Positions 26,338 to 34,430 of a stretch of 64,000 bases of DNA are shown here, one piece after another. This DNA is from Pandoraea norimbergensis (GTDB lineage Bacteria > Pseudomonadota > Gammaproteobacteria > Burkholderiales > Burkholderiaceae). The stretch spans positions 5,022,001-5,086,000 of the forward strand of contig NZ_CP013480.3 in NCBI RefSeq assembly GCF_001465545.3. Reading direction: 5' to 3'. Within the stretch, counting starts at the first letter, position 1, and the number at the start of each line of letters is the position of its first letter. A model generated the notes under the pieces. It saw nothing but the letters and a program-made list of their open reading frames with translations. It did no database searches and had not been told where the DNA came from. A program made the position numbers and the translations under genes.

Positions 26338-27579
26338 ATGGAGTCGATTCTGTTGTCGAACTGCGCGTTGCTCGATCCGGTCAAGGGCGAGTTGCGCGGT
26401 GATCACGCGGTGCTGATCGAAAACGGCCGCATCAAGGAAGTCTCGGACAAGCCGATTCGCAGCCAGAGTGCGCGAGAGATCGACGTGCGCGGCAAGACCG
26501 TCATGCCGGGACTGATCGATCTGCACGTGCATGTGCATGCCACGCAACTCAATCTGTCGGCGCAGGCGCATCTGCCTAACGTGCTGGTCACGCTCAAGTC
26601 GGTGCCGATTCTGCAAGGCATGTTGCGGCGCGGCTTCACGACCGTGCGCGATGCCGGCGGCGCCGGGCACGCGATCAAGCACGCGGTGGAAAGCGGCTTG
26701 GCTGAAGGCCCGCGCCTGTTCGTATCGGGTCGCGCCATCAGCCAGACCGGCGGACACGGTGATGGCCGCCCGCGCACCGACTATATCGGCACCGATGGTC
26801 CTTGTCCGTGCTGTGTCCGCGTGGGCGCGCTGTCGCGTGTCGCCGACGGCGTGGACGAGGTGCGCCGCGCCGTGCGCGAAGAACTGCAAATGGGCGCCGA
26901 TCAGATCAAGATCATGGCCTCGGGCGGCGTGGCGTCGCCAACCGACCCCGTGGGCGCGTGGGGCTATTCGGAAGACGAGATCCGCGCCATCGTGGCCGAA
27001 GCGCGCGGGCGCGGCACGTATGTCCTCGCGCACGCCTACACGGCCGCCGCCATCGAGCGCGCGGTGCGATGCGGTGTGCGCACGATTGAACACGGCAATC
27101 TTGTCGATGCACCGACGGCCCGCTTCATGGCCGAACAGGGCGCGTACGCGGTACCGACGCTGGTGACTTACGACGCGCTCGCGAACGAAGGCAAGTCGCT
27201 CGGTCTGCCCGACGACAGTGTTGCGAAAATTGCCGACGTGCACGCCGCCGGGCTGCGTTCGCTCGAAATCTTCCGCGAAGCGGGCGTCAAGATGGGCTAC
27301 GGCTCGGATCTGCTCGGCGAGTCGCAGCGGCTGCAATCGGATGAATTCCGGCTGCGCGCCGAAGTGCTCTCGCCCGCCGAGATTCTGCGTAGTGCGACGG
27401 TGGTCGGTGCGGAGGTGTTGGGACAGTCGGGCCAGTTGGGTGAAATCGTGCCGGGCGCCCATGCCGACGTGCTGATTGTCGACGGCGACCCGTTGCGCTC
27501 GCTCGACTGCCTGCTGGGTCAGGGCGAGCGGATTCCGATGGTGATGAAGGGCGGTAAAATCCACGCTTTTGCGCTCTAG
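26338..27579 (+). CDS. Metal-dependent amidohydrolase (imidazolonepropionase/prolidase-like)
   Basis: The 413-aa TIM-barrel amidohydrolase has a full two-metal site: LIDLHVHVH after strand 1, the carboxylated-Lys segment QIKIMASGG, AHAYT, EHGN and YGSDLLG. N- and C-terminal beta-sandwich parts are present (ALLDPVKGEL, PGAHADVLIVDGDPL). Related proteins hydrolyse Xaa-Pro or N-acyl amino acid bonds. ATG at 26338 follows gggaggagagg, a strong Shine-Dalgarno. It closes the catabolic part of the ABC importer cluster and should act on the imported compound or the product of the M24 protein. Confidence 0.88.
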   Translation: MESILLSNCALLDPVKGELRGDHAVLIENGRIKEVSDKPIRSQSAREIDVRGKTVMPGLIDLHVHVHATQLNLSAQAHLPNVLVTLKSVPILQGMLRRGFTTVRDAGGAGHAIKHAVESGLAEGPRLFVSGRAISQTGGHGDGRPRTDYIGTDGPCPCCVRVGALSRVADGVDEVRRAVREELQMGADQIKIMASGGVASPTDPVGAWGYSEDEIRAIVAEARGRGTYVLAHAYTAAAIERAVRCGVRTIEHGNLVDAPTARFMAEQGAYAVPTLVTYDALANEGKSLGLPDDSVAKIADVHAAGLRSLEIFREAGVKMGYGSDLLGESQRLQSDEFRLRAEVLSPAEILRSATVVGAEVLGQSGQLGEIVPGAHADVLIVDGDPLRSLDCLLGQGERIPMVMKGGKIHAFAL

Positions 27580-27645
27580 GGTCTGCTCACCTTAGGCAAA
27601 CGCGCCGGGGCACTTGTGTGCCCCGCCTTCTCTTCGGGAGACCTG

Positions 27646-28560
27646 ATGGATTTTCGGCACGTCGACGCCTTTCGGGCGCTGATGCTCACGCGCACGACCA
27701 CCAAGGCCGCGCAAGTGCTCGGCACGTCGCAGTCGGCGGTGAGCCGGCTGGTGGCCGACCTTGAGCGGCTGACGCGGCTCACGCTGTTCGATCGTGCACG
27801 GGGCCGGCTGGAGCCGACTGCCGAAGCGTTGGCCTTGTTCGAAGAGGTGGAGCGCCGCTACGCCGGGCTCGAGAACATCCGCGAGTTCGCGCTGAACCTG
27901 CGCAACCCCGATCAGGCCGTGATTCGAGTGGGCTCGGTGGTGTCGTTCGGGTTGGGCTATTTCGCGCGTGTGATGGCCGGGTACCGTGCGGTGCATCCGA
28001 GCGTGCAGCTTGCACTGGTCACGGGGGCGTCGGATCTGATTCGCGATCAGGTCGTCACGCGTCAGATCGCGCTCGGGCTGCTCACCGACACCAAAGATGT
28101 GGCTGCCACCGACGCCGTGTCGTTCGCCAAGCTCGACGCCATTTGCGCGCTGCCGGCCGGTCATCCGCTGGCCCGCAAGAAGGTCATACGGCTCGCCGAT
28201 CTGAAAGGGCAGCCGATCCTCTCGTACGAGCCCACCGACATGGTGCGCTGGGGCATGGACCAACTCTTTATCGAGGGCCGCCTGCATGAGCAGGTCGTGG
28301 CCACCGCGCGCTACTCCGTGAACATCGGCACGATGGTCAAGGAGAAACTCGGCATCGGCCTGCTGCACCCGGTGGCGGCCTACGACTTCCTCGACTCCGA
28401 TCTCGTCCTGCGACGCTTCGAGCCGTCGATGCCGTTCCACACGCTGCGCGTCACGCCCCGCTCGGCGGCACCGAGCGCGCAGATCGACGACCTCGTGCGG
28501 GTGATGGAAACCACACTCGACGACGTGATGCGCGCGGTCGAAGATCGCATGAAGCGCTGA
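27646..28560 (+). CDS. LysR-type transcriptional regulator of the importer cluster
   Basis: The 304-aa regulator has an N-terminal winged HTH (MDFRHVDAFRALMLTRTTTK, then SQSAVSRLVADLERL) and a LysR substrate-binding domain (from about residue 90). Co-directional with the cluster and 66 bp after the amidohydrolase gene, it is the probable inducer-sensing regulator, although the target is inferred from position only. ATG at 27646 follows gggag. It ends 25 bp from the convergent GST gene. Confidence 0.9.
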   Translation: MDFRHVDAFRALMLTRTTTKAAQVLGTSQSAVSRLVADLERLTRLTLFDRARGRLEPTAEALALFEEVERRYAGLENIREFALNLRNPDQAVIRVGSVVSFGLGYFARVMAGYRAVHPSVQLALVTGASDLIRDQVVTRQIALGLLTDTKDVAATDAVSFAKLDAICALPAGHPLARKKVIRLADLKGQPILSYEPTDMVRWGMDQLFIEGRLHEQVVATARYSVNIGTMVKEKLGIGLLHPVAAYDFLDSDLVLRRFEPSMPFHTLRVTPRSAAPSAQIDDLVRVMETTLDDVMRAVEDRMKR

Positions 28561-28585
28561 GCGCGAGGGCCCACGGCGAAGCGCC

Positions 28586-29212
28586 TTATGCCGCGTCTTG
28601 CGCAAGCGCTTCGCGAACCGATGCGCGCTCGCTAACGCGTGCGAACCAAGCGCGCAGGTGGCGGTATTCGCTGAGATCGATATCGGCGTTATAGACCGAT
28701 GTCATCCAGTTCGCATTGCCCCAGCGGGTAATGGCGAACAGGTACGCGTCTGCCACCGTGAACGAGTCGCCCATGAGGTATGTCTGGCCTTCGAGTTGAC
28801 GATCGATCCATGCGAATCGCGCCGCCAGCTTCGGGCGCGCCGTCTCCACATACTTGCCTGCGGCCACCGCATACAGCAGCGGAATAAAGCCTTTGTGGAT
28901 CTCCGAGCTCAGGAAATTGAGCCATTCGAGCAGACGGTATCGGGCAAGCGTGCCGTGCGCAGGCACCAGACCGGTTTCCGGGCGCTGATCGGCCAGATAC
29001 TGCGCGATGACCACGCCTTCTCGCAGGCACGTCCCATCATCGAGCTCCAGCACCGGCACGTAGCCAAGCTCGTTGACGTCGTAGAAATTGCTGCCATCGT
29101 TGAGCAGATGCTTGCGCGCGTCGACGCGAATTACTTCCGCGGCCAACCCTGTCTCCTGCAAACCGATACAGATCGCCAGCGAACAACTTCCCGGTGCGTG
29201 ATACAGCTTCAT
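28586..29212 (-). CDS. Glutathione S-transferase, beta class
   Basis: The 208-aa protein starts MKLYHAPGSCSLA, with the beta-class catalytic Cys near residue 10. The thioredoxin-like N-domain includes LGYVPVLELDDG and DLREG-like CLREGVVIAQYLADQ. The C-terminal helical domain includes GDSFTVADAYLFAI. It conjugates glutathione to electrophiles or reduces oxidised targets. The ATG at 29212 is chosen over 29263 because MKLY is the class start. It is divergent from an HxlR-type regulator, across 121 bp with a clear dyad. Confidence 0.93.
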   Translation of the reverse strand: MKLYHAPGSCSLAICIGLQETGLAAEVIRVDARKHLLNDGSNFYDVNELGYVPVLELDDGTCLREGVVIAQYLADQRPETGLVPAHGTLARYRLLEWLNFLSSEIHKGFIPLLYAVAAGKYVETARPKLAARFAWIDRQLEGQTYLMGDSFTVADAYLFAITRWGNANWMTSVYNADIDLSEYRHLRAWFARVSERASVREALAQDAA

Positions 29213-29300
29213 TGCGTTCTCCTTTTGAACCCTGATGGCGGTGAGGAAACGACTATCGCTCACCCGGTATAAAAAGAGAAGAAGGCAAATGTTTGTGATA

Positions 29301-29321
29301 TAGGTACAAAAAATATACCTA
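29301..29321. promoter_or_regulatory. Putative HxlR operator between GST and HxlR genes
   Basis: TAGGTA-N9-TACCTA is a perfect 6-bp dyad 13 bp before the HxlR start codon. It overlaps the likely -10 (TATACC at 29314-29319), so binding would repress the HxlR gene and perhaps the divergent GST. Confidence 0.6.
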
Positions 29322-29333
29322 CTCAGGTGCCCA

Positions 29334-29672
29334 ATGAAGGAAAGTGCGACCGGTTGTTCTGTCGAAGAATCGATGCGTTTGCTCGGTGGACGCTGGCGAT
29401 TGCTGATCGTCTCCTACCTGCTCGACGGGCCGAAGCGATTCAATGATTTACGGCGCGACGTACCGGGTATTTCACAGCGCATGCTCACGCTCGATCTGCG
29501 CGCGCTGGAAGACGCCGGGTTGGTTAAGCGGACCGTGTTCGCCGAGGTGCCTGTCAGAGTTCAGTACGAACTCACCGCAGACGGTGAGCGCCTGCGCCCC
29601 GTGGTCGCCGTGATGCAGGAATTCGGCCTCTGGCTCAAGGCGCGTCCGACAGCGGCTGACGATGCACAGTGA
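29334..29672 (+). CDS. HxlR-family transcriptional regulator
   Basis: The 112-aa single-domain winged HTH contains MRLLGGRWRLLIVSYLLDGP, FNDLRRDVPGISQRMLTLDL and LVKRTVFAEVPVRVQYELTADG, the HxlR signature. A Cys at residue 8 (TGCSVEESM) sits where redox-sensing members such as YodB and HypR have theirs. Its own upstream dyad and the divergent GST suggest electrophile sensing with autoregulation. It is convergent with the next LysR gene at 9 bp. Confidence 0.9.
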   Translation: MKESATGCSVEESMRLLGGRWRLLIVSYLLDGPKRFNDLRRDVPGISQRMLTLDLRALEDAGLVKRTVFAEVPVRVQYELTADGERLRPVVAVMQEFGLWLKARPTAADDAQ

Positions 29673-29681
29673 GGCCAGCGT

Positions 29682-30563
29682 CTACAGCATCCGGTCGCAC
29701 ATGAAGTCCACAAACACGCGCAGCTTGGGCGACAGATGACGGCTCGACGGCCAGAGCATCCAGAACTGACCGGGGTTCTCCAGATAATCGCCGAGAAAAA
29801 CCTGAAGCTCGCCTGCCGCAAGCGCGTCGCGTGCGAGAAAGTCGGGCATGTACGAGATGCCGAGTCCGTGCGTGGTCGCGCTCAGCAATGCCTCCATGTT
29901 GTTGCACGTGAGGCCCGTGTGCAGTTTGGGCTCACGCGACACATCGGCGACGAACGCCCACGGCTGCAACTTTCCGGAAGTCGGAAAGCGAAAGCGGATG
30001 CACGTGTGGGTTTCGAGATCGTTCGGTGTTTGCGGCGTGCCGTGCTTGGCAAGATAGGCGGGCGATGCGCACAGCACGAAGCGAAACGGCCCCGCGCGGC
30101 GCGACATGAGCGTGGAGTCCGGTAGATCGCCGCTGCGAATCACGACGTCCAGCCCGCTTTTGATCAGATCGACAATGCGGTCGTCGAAATCCAGATCGAG
30201 CTCGATTTCCGGGTACTTTTCGGCGAATGCGGGCAACAACGGCATGACGAATCGATAGGCCGTCACCGGCAACCCGATGCGCAACTTGCCGCGTGGCGTC
30301 TGCGACACCTGCGAGAGCATGGCGCGCGCATCGGCCAGTTCGTCGAGCACGCGCCGGCAGCGTTCGTAATACATCTGGCCGGCTTCGGTGAGATTCACGC
30401 GCCGCGTGCTGCGCTGGAAAAGCCGCACGCCGAGTGTCGCCTCCAGCCGCGCAATCTGCTTGCCGACCGCCGAGGCCGACACCCCCGTTGCCTGCCCCGC
30501 CGCCACGAAACTCAACGTTTCCGCCGCTCGCACGAACGCGGTGATTTCCGCCAGATTGTCCAT
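29682..30563 (-). CDS. LysR-type regulator (CrgA/DsdC-like subgroup)
   Basis: The 293-aa regulator has MDNLAEITAFVRAAETLSFV, then the recognition helix SASAVGKQIARLEATLGVRLF and a substrate-binding domain with the hinge PRGKLRIGLPV. Motifs such as LDLDFDDRIVDLIKSGLDV are typical of the large proteobacterial LysR subgroup of PtrR/CrgA type. Two ATGs compete (30569 and 30563). The GGGAGG upstream is 8 nt from the second, so 30563 is preferred. It is divergent from an MFS transporter gene with a dyad between. Confidence 0.92.
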   Translation of the reverse strand: MDNLAEITAFVRAAETLSFVAAGQATGVSASAVGKQIARLEATLGVRLFQRSTRRVNLTEAGQMYYERCRRVLDELADARAMLSQVSQTPRGKLRIGLPVTAYRFVMPLLPAFAEKYPEIELDLDFDDRIVDLIKSGLDVVIRSGDLPDSTLMSRRAGPFRFVLCASPAYLAKHGTPQTPNDLETHTCIRFRFPTSGKLQPWAFVADVSREPKLHTGLTCNNMEALLSATTHGLGISYMPDFLARDALAAGELQVFLGDYLENPGQFWMLWPSSRHLSPKLRVFVDFMCDRML

Positions 30564-30636
30564 CCTCATGCCCTCCCGTTCGGATTGCGGCGCACCGCCC
30601 GCTGCCGCTCGACGCTAGCGCCATCGAGCGACGCTT

Positions 30637-30659
30637 ATTGCGGAATATTATTCCTCAAT
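30637..30659. promoter_or_regulatory. LysR-type operator candidate
   Basis: ATTGcGGAAT-att-ATTCCtCAAT is a 23-bp dyad with 9 of 10 arm bases symmetrical, in the spacer between the LysR and MFS genes. It lies 74 bp before the LysR start and 112 bp before the MFS start, as expected of a LysR recognition site. Confidence 0.6.
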
Positions 30660-30770
30660 CTACGAACCTTTCGCCTGTTTATCCCGCATTCACGATTTTT
30701 TAGCATGTATGGGCTGGCCCCCCCTCTGCGTTTCGATGCGCGTCAGCGCGTCATCTTCAGGACTCTCTTC

Positions 30771-32360
30771 ATGTCGATCGCCACTTCCCAGCCTTGGCCG
30801 CCCGCCGACGCGTCATTGCGCCGCCGGCTGCTGGGCTTGTTTTCCGTTTGTCTGGCCGCGTTGCTGCTGCCGATGAGCTTTTCGGGCGGTGCCGTCGCCA
30901 CGCCAGCCATCGGCGCCGCATTGCACGGCAGCGCTTTGGAGATGCGCTGGATTACCAGCGCGTTCATGCTGGCTTTCGGCGGGTGCCTGATGGCCGCTGG
31001 CGCGTGCGCCGACGCCTTCGGACGCAAACGCATCTTCCTGCTAGGCGTGGGATGTTTGCTGCTCACTTCGCTGGCCCTCGCCATGTCGCACTCGGCGCTC
31101 GCCGTCGACTGGCTGCGTGCATTGCAGGGCGTCGCCGCCGCTGCGACGCTCGCGGGCGGTGGTGCGTCATTGGCGCAAGACTTCGACGGACACGCCCGGG
31201 CGCGTGCCTACGGTTTGCTGGGCACGACCTTCGGCGTAGGGCTGGCGTTCGGCCCGCTGCTCGCTGGGGTGCTCATCGCGCGCTTCGGTTGGCGGGGCGT
31301 GTTCGCCGCTACCGCTGTCATCGCCGCGTTCGCGCTGTGTATCGGCGCACGCTGCATGCGCGAATCACGCGATCCGGCCGCCGCCGGGCTCGACTGGCCC
31401 GGCACGCTGACTTTCACCGGCGCGCTCGCGTGCTTCACGTACGGCGTGATTCAAGCACCCGCCATCGGTGCGACGGCACCGGAGGTCATCGGCTCGCTCG
31501 TATTCGCGCTGGTGCTGACCATCGCGTTCGTCGTCATCGAGCGGCGGGTCGCGCATCCGATGCTGGACCTGACGCTGTTTCGCTACGTGCGCTTCATCGG
31601 CGTGCAGATGTTGCCCATTGCCACGTGCTGCTGTTACATCGTGCTGCTCGTGTTGTTGCCGCTGCGCTTTATCGGCGTGCATGGCGACAGCGAGATCGTG
31701 GCCGGGATGCGCATGATGGCCATGTCGCTGCCGATGCTCGTCGTGCCATTCGTCGCGACACAACTGGCGCGGCGCATGCCTGCGGGCGTGTTGTGCAGTT
31801 CGGGGTTGGTGCTGGCGGCCGTCGGACTGGTGTGGCTCGCGCGCACCGCAGGCGCACCGAGCACGTTGCACAGCGGTGTGCTGAATCCGGCGTTATGGCC
31901 GATGTTGCTAATCGGCGCGGGCAGCGCGGTGCCGTGGGGACTGATGGACGGGTTGTCGGTGAGCGTGGTGCCGACCGAGCGCGCAGGCATGGCGATGGGC
32001 ATCTTCAATACGACGCGCGTCGCAAGCGAAGGCGTCGCGCTGGCGCTCGTCGGGGCGGTGCTGATTGCGCTGATTGGCACGCATCTGCCCGATCTGCACG
32101 GCGCGGTGGCGCCCGACGTGGCGCGTGAAGCCGTCAACCGGCTGGTCGCGGGCGACATGCGTGGCGCGGTAGCCAGCGTTCCGGCATGGGGAGAGGCGGC
32201 ATTGCGCGATGCCTACGAACAGGCTTTCGCGACGCTGCTCGACCGGCTCGCCATCGTGACCCTGCTGTGTGCGGCTGTCGTGTTTGCGTGTCTGGGCGGC
32301 AAACCCCGCACCGGTGCCTCTGATCTGGGCGAACCATCGACGGACATCGGCACGCGCTGA
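30771..32360 (+). CDS. MFS transporter, DHA2-like (14-span) efflux pump
   Basis: The 529-aa polytopic protein has about 14 spans. The motif A variant GACADAFGRKRIF, ITSAFMLAFGGCLMAAGA and the late segments WGLMDGLSVSVVPTERAGMAMG are typical of drug:H+ antiporter-2 proteins. A substantial soluble loop (ARGLL-free, about residues 440-485) lies before the last span. ATG at 30771 is chosen over long upstream frames that run through the operator. The substrate is unknown. It is probably controlled by the divergent LysR protein. Confidence 0.88.
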   Translation: MSIATSQPWPPADASLRRRLLGLFSVCLAALLLPMSFSGGAVATPAIGAALHGSALEMRWITSAFMLAFGGCLMAAGACADAFGRKRIFLLGVGCLLLTSLALAMSHSALAVDWLRALQGVAAAATLAGGGASLAQDFDGHARARAYGLLGTTFGVGLAFGPLLAGVLIARFGWRGVFAATAVIAAFALCIGARCMRESRDPAAAGLDWPGTLTFTGALACFTYGVIQAPAIGATAPEVIGSLVFALVLTIAFVVIERRVAHPMLDLTLFRYVRFIGVQMLPIATCCCYIVLLVLLPLRFIGVHGDSEIVAGMRMMAMSLPMLVVPFVATQLARRMPAGVLCSSGLVLAAVGLVWLARTAGAPSTLHSGVLNPALWPMLLIGAGSAVPWGLMDGLSVSVVPTERAGMAMGIFNTTRVASEGVALALVGAVLIALIGTHLPDLHGAVAPDVAREAVNRLVAGDMRGAVASVPAWGEAALRDAYEQAFATLLDRLAIVTLLCAAVVFACLGGKPRTGASDLGEPSTDIGTR

Positions 32361-32392
32361 CGCGCACGCTACTGCGACAAAGCTGCAAAAAA

Positions 32393-32428
32393 GAAAGCCC
32401 GCCGAGGAGATCCCCGGCGGGCTTTTCT
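32393..32428. terminator. Bidirectional terminator between MFS gene and purM
   Basis: AAAGCCCGCCG, a 10-nt loop and CGGCGGGCTTTT; T-runs on both strands serve the convergent MFS and purM genes. Confidence 0.9.
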
Positions 32429-32484
32429 TGCATTCCTTGCCGGGAGGGCGGGCCCTCCCCGGTGTCTTACGAGACGATCGAAAC

Positions 32485-33531
32485 TTACGAAACGATCGTC
32501 TGCGCTTCACCTTCGCGGCGCTCGCGGACCGTGCCCAGACGGTAGACCGTCTCGCCCGAGGCTTCGAGGTGCTTGACCGCAGCGTCGGCATCCGCCGCCG
32601 ACACGATCACGGCCATGCCGATACCGCAGTTGAAGACGCGGTGCATTTCAGCGTCGGCGACCTTGCCGTGTTCTTGCAGCCACTGGAACAGCGGCGGCAG
32701 CGTCCACGCGTCCTTCGACAGGTCGGCGGTGAGGTTGTCGGCCAGCACGCGCGGAATGTTTTCCACGATGCCGCCACCCGTGATGTGGGCCATGCCCTTG
32801 ACCGGCAGCGTTTCCATCAGTGCCAGCAGCGGCTTGACGTAAATACGCGTCGGGGCCATCAGCACGTCGCGCAGCGGCTGGCCGTGGAAGTCGGCGTCCA
32901 GATCCGGCTTGGCCACTTCGATGATCTTGCGCACCAGCGAATAACCGTTCGAATGCGCGCCCGACGAGGCCAGACCCAGCACCACGTCGCCCGGGGCGAT
33001 GGTCGTGCCGTTGATGATCTTGCTCTTTTCCACCGCACCGACCGCAAAACCGGCCAGATCGTACTCGCCGTCCGGGTACATGCTCGGCATTTCCGCCGTT
33101 TCGCCGCCGATCAGCGCGCAACCGGCCAGCTCGCAGCCTTGGGCAATGCCCTTGACCACGGTCGCGGCGGTGGCCACGTCCAGCTTGCCGCAGGCAAAGT
33201 AATCGAGGAAGAACAGCGGCTCGGCGCCTTGCACCAGAATGTCGTTCACGCTCATCGCGACCAGATCCTGGCCCACGGTATCGTGCTTGTTCAGGGTGAA
33301 GGCCAGCTTGAGCTTGGTGCCGACCCCGTCGGTGCCCGAAACGAGTACCGGCTCCTTGTAGCGCTTGGGCACTTCGAAGAGCGCGCCGAAGCCGCCAATG
33401 CCACCCAGCACGCCGTCGCGCAGGGTTTTCTTCGCAAACGGCTTGATCGCTTCGACCAGTGCATCGCCTGCTTCGATATCGACGCCGGCGTCGCGATAGG
33501 AAAGTCCGGAAGTTTCGTTAGGGTGTGACAT
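32485..33531 (-). CDS. purM: Phosphoribosylformylglycinamidine cyclo-ligase
   Basis: The 348-aa enzyme (AIR synthetase) catalyses the fifth step of purine synthesis. The protein has the PurM fold landmarks: [67 protein letters not shown] and [15 protein letters not shown]. Length and start MSHPNETSG fit Burkholderiales PurM. Unlike E. coli it is not beside purN. It is divergent from hda over a mirror-image promoter. Confidence 0.97.
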   Translation of the reverse strand: MSHPNETSGLSYRDAGVDIEAGDALVEAIKPFAKKTLRDGVLGGIGGFGALFEVPKRYKEPVLVSGTDGVGTKLKLAFTLNKHDTVGQDLVAMSVNDILVQGAEPLFFLDYFACGKLDVATAATVVKGIAQGCELAGCALIGGETAEMPSMYPDGEYDLAGFAVGAVEKSKIINGTTIAPGDVVLGLASSGAHSNGYSLVRKIIEVAKPDLDADFHGQPLRDVLMAPTRIYVKPLLALMETLPVKGMAHITGGGIVENIPRVLADNLTADLSKDAWTLPPLFQWLQEHGKVADAEMHRVFNCGIGMAVIVSAADADAAVKHLEASGETVYRLGTVRERREGEAQTIVS

Positions 33532-33552
33532 GACGGGAATGCATCAAGGTTC

Positions 33553-33571
33553 GGTAAAATGCGATTTTACC
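33553..33571. promoter_or_regulatory. Mirror-image -10 pair between purM and hda
   Basis: GGTAAAAT-gcg-ATTTTACC is a perfect 8-bp dyad that puts a TAAAAT box on each strand (33555-33560 plus, 33564-33569 minus). It can serve purM, with a leader of about 25 nt, and hda, with a leader of about 113 nt. It may also bind a regulator. I see no PurR box. Confidence 0.5.
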
Positions 33572-33610
33572 CGATGCGCGGCCCCTGCTGGCACGCAAAC
33601 GGGATATCGG

Positions 33611-33667
33611 ACGCCGGCCCAGTGCCGGCGTGCCCTGCAAACCGTATGGCGCCGGCCTTCCGCCGGC
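33611..33667 (+). promoter_or_regulatory. Two GC hairpins in the hda leader
   Basis: ACGCCGG-cccagtg-CCGGCGT (33611-33631) and GCCGGC-cttcc-GCCGGC (33651-33667) lie just before the GTG start of hda. The second ends 12 nt before the start codon and may mask ribosome entry. Confidence 0.4.
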
Positions 33668-33679
33668 TTATCTTCGTTC

Positions 33680-34390
33680 GTGATCCAGCAACTGTTTCTC
33701 GACCTCGGCACACCGCCGCCCGCCACGTTCGACAATTTTATTGTCGGGCCCAATCGCGAGGTGGCGCAGACGCTCGCCGGTTTGCCTGCCGATTTGTCGG
33801 CCGGCACCGCACGCGACCGCGGCATCTACCTGTGGGGGAGCGCGGGGTCCGGGCGCACCCATCTGATGGAAGCGCTGGTCCATGCCGTGGGCCCGGGCGC
33901 GCGCTATTTGCGCCCCAACAGCCCGCTGGCCGCCTTCATGTTCGATGAATCGAGCACCGTCTACTGTGTGGACGACTGCGACAACCTCTCGCCGAACCAG
34001 CAGATCGCCGCCTTCAATCTGTTCAACGAAACCCGCGCCCGGCCGCACTGCGCGTTCGTCGCCGCCGGGTCACAGCCCCCGGTCGACATGCCGCTGCGCG
34101 AAGATTTGCGTACGCGACTGGGCTGGGGTCTGGTTTTTCATATCGTGGGTCTGGACGACGACGGCAAGAAACAAGCGCTGCAAAACGCCGCGCGCGAGCG
34201 CGGCCTGCAACTGGCGGCCGACGTGCCCGCCTATCTGCTGACCCACTTCCAGCGCGACATGTCGAGCCTGATGGCCCTGCTCGACCGGCTGGACCGTTTT
34301 TCCATGGAGCAGAAGCGGGCCGTGACCCTGCCGCTGCTGCGCCAGATGTTGACTCACGCCGATCCCGCCGCCCCCGACGGCAAAAACTGA
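33680..34390 (+). CDS. hda: DnaA regulatory inactivator Hda
   Basis: The 236-aa AAA+ protein promotes hydrolysis of DnaA-bound ATP together with the sliding clamp. The N-terminus VIQQLFLDLGTPPPATFDNF holds a clamp-binding QLxLxLG-like motif at residues 3-9. Walker A is partly degenerate (WGSAGSGRTHLME), followed by YCVDDCDNLS (Walker B region) and FHIVGLDDDGK. The family N-terminus matches the GTG at 33680; longer frames have no similarity. No Shine-Dalgarno is seen. The leader has two hairpins. E. coli hda also uses a poor start codon. Confidence 0.9.
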   Translation: MIQQLFLDLGTPPPATFDNFIVGPNREVAQTLAGLPADLSAGTARDRGIYLWGSAGSGRTHLMEALVHAVGPGARYLRPNSPLAAFMFDESSTVYCVDDCDNLSPNQQIAAFNLFNETRARPHCAFVAAGSQPPVDMPLREDLRTRLGWGLVFHIVGLDDDGKKQALQNAARERGLQLAADVPAYLLTHFQRDMSSLMALLDRLDRFSMEQKRAVTLPLLRQMLTHADPAAPDGKN

Positions 34391-34417
34391 CTGGCACTGA
34401 GTGCTGTCCGCTTCAGG

Positions 34418-34423
34418 TAAAAT
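34418..34423 (+). promoter_or_regulatory. -10 box of the HAD gene
   Basis: TAAAAT, then 7 nt (tcgcgca), then the ATG at 34431, with no Shine-Dalgarno. Confidence 0.5.
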
Positions 34424-34430
34424 TCGCGCA

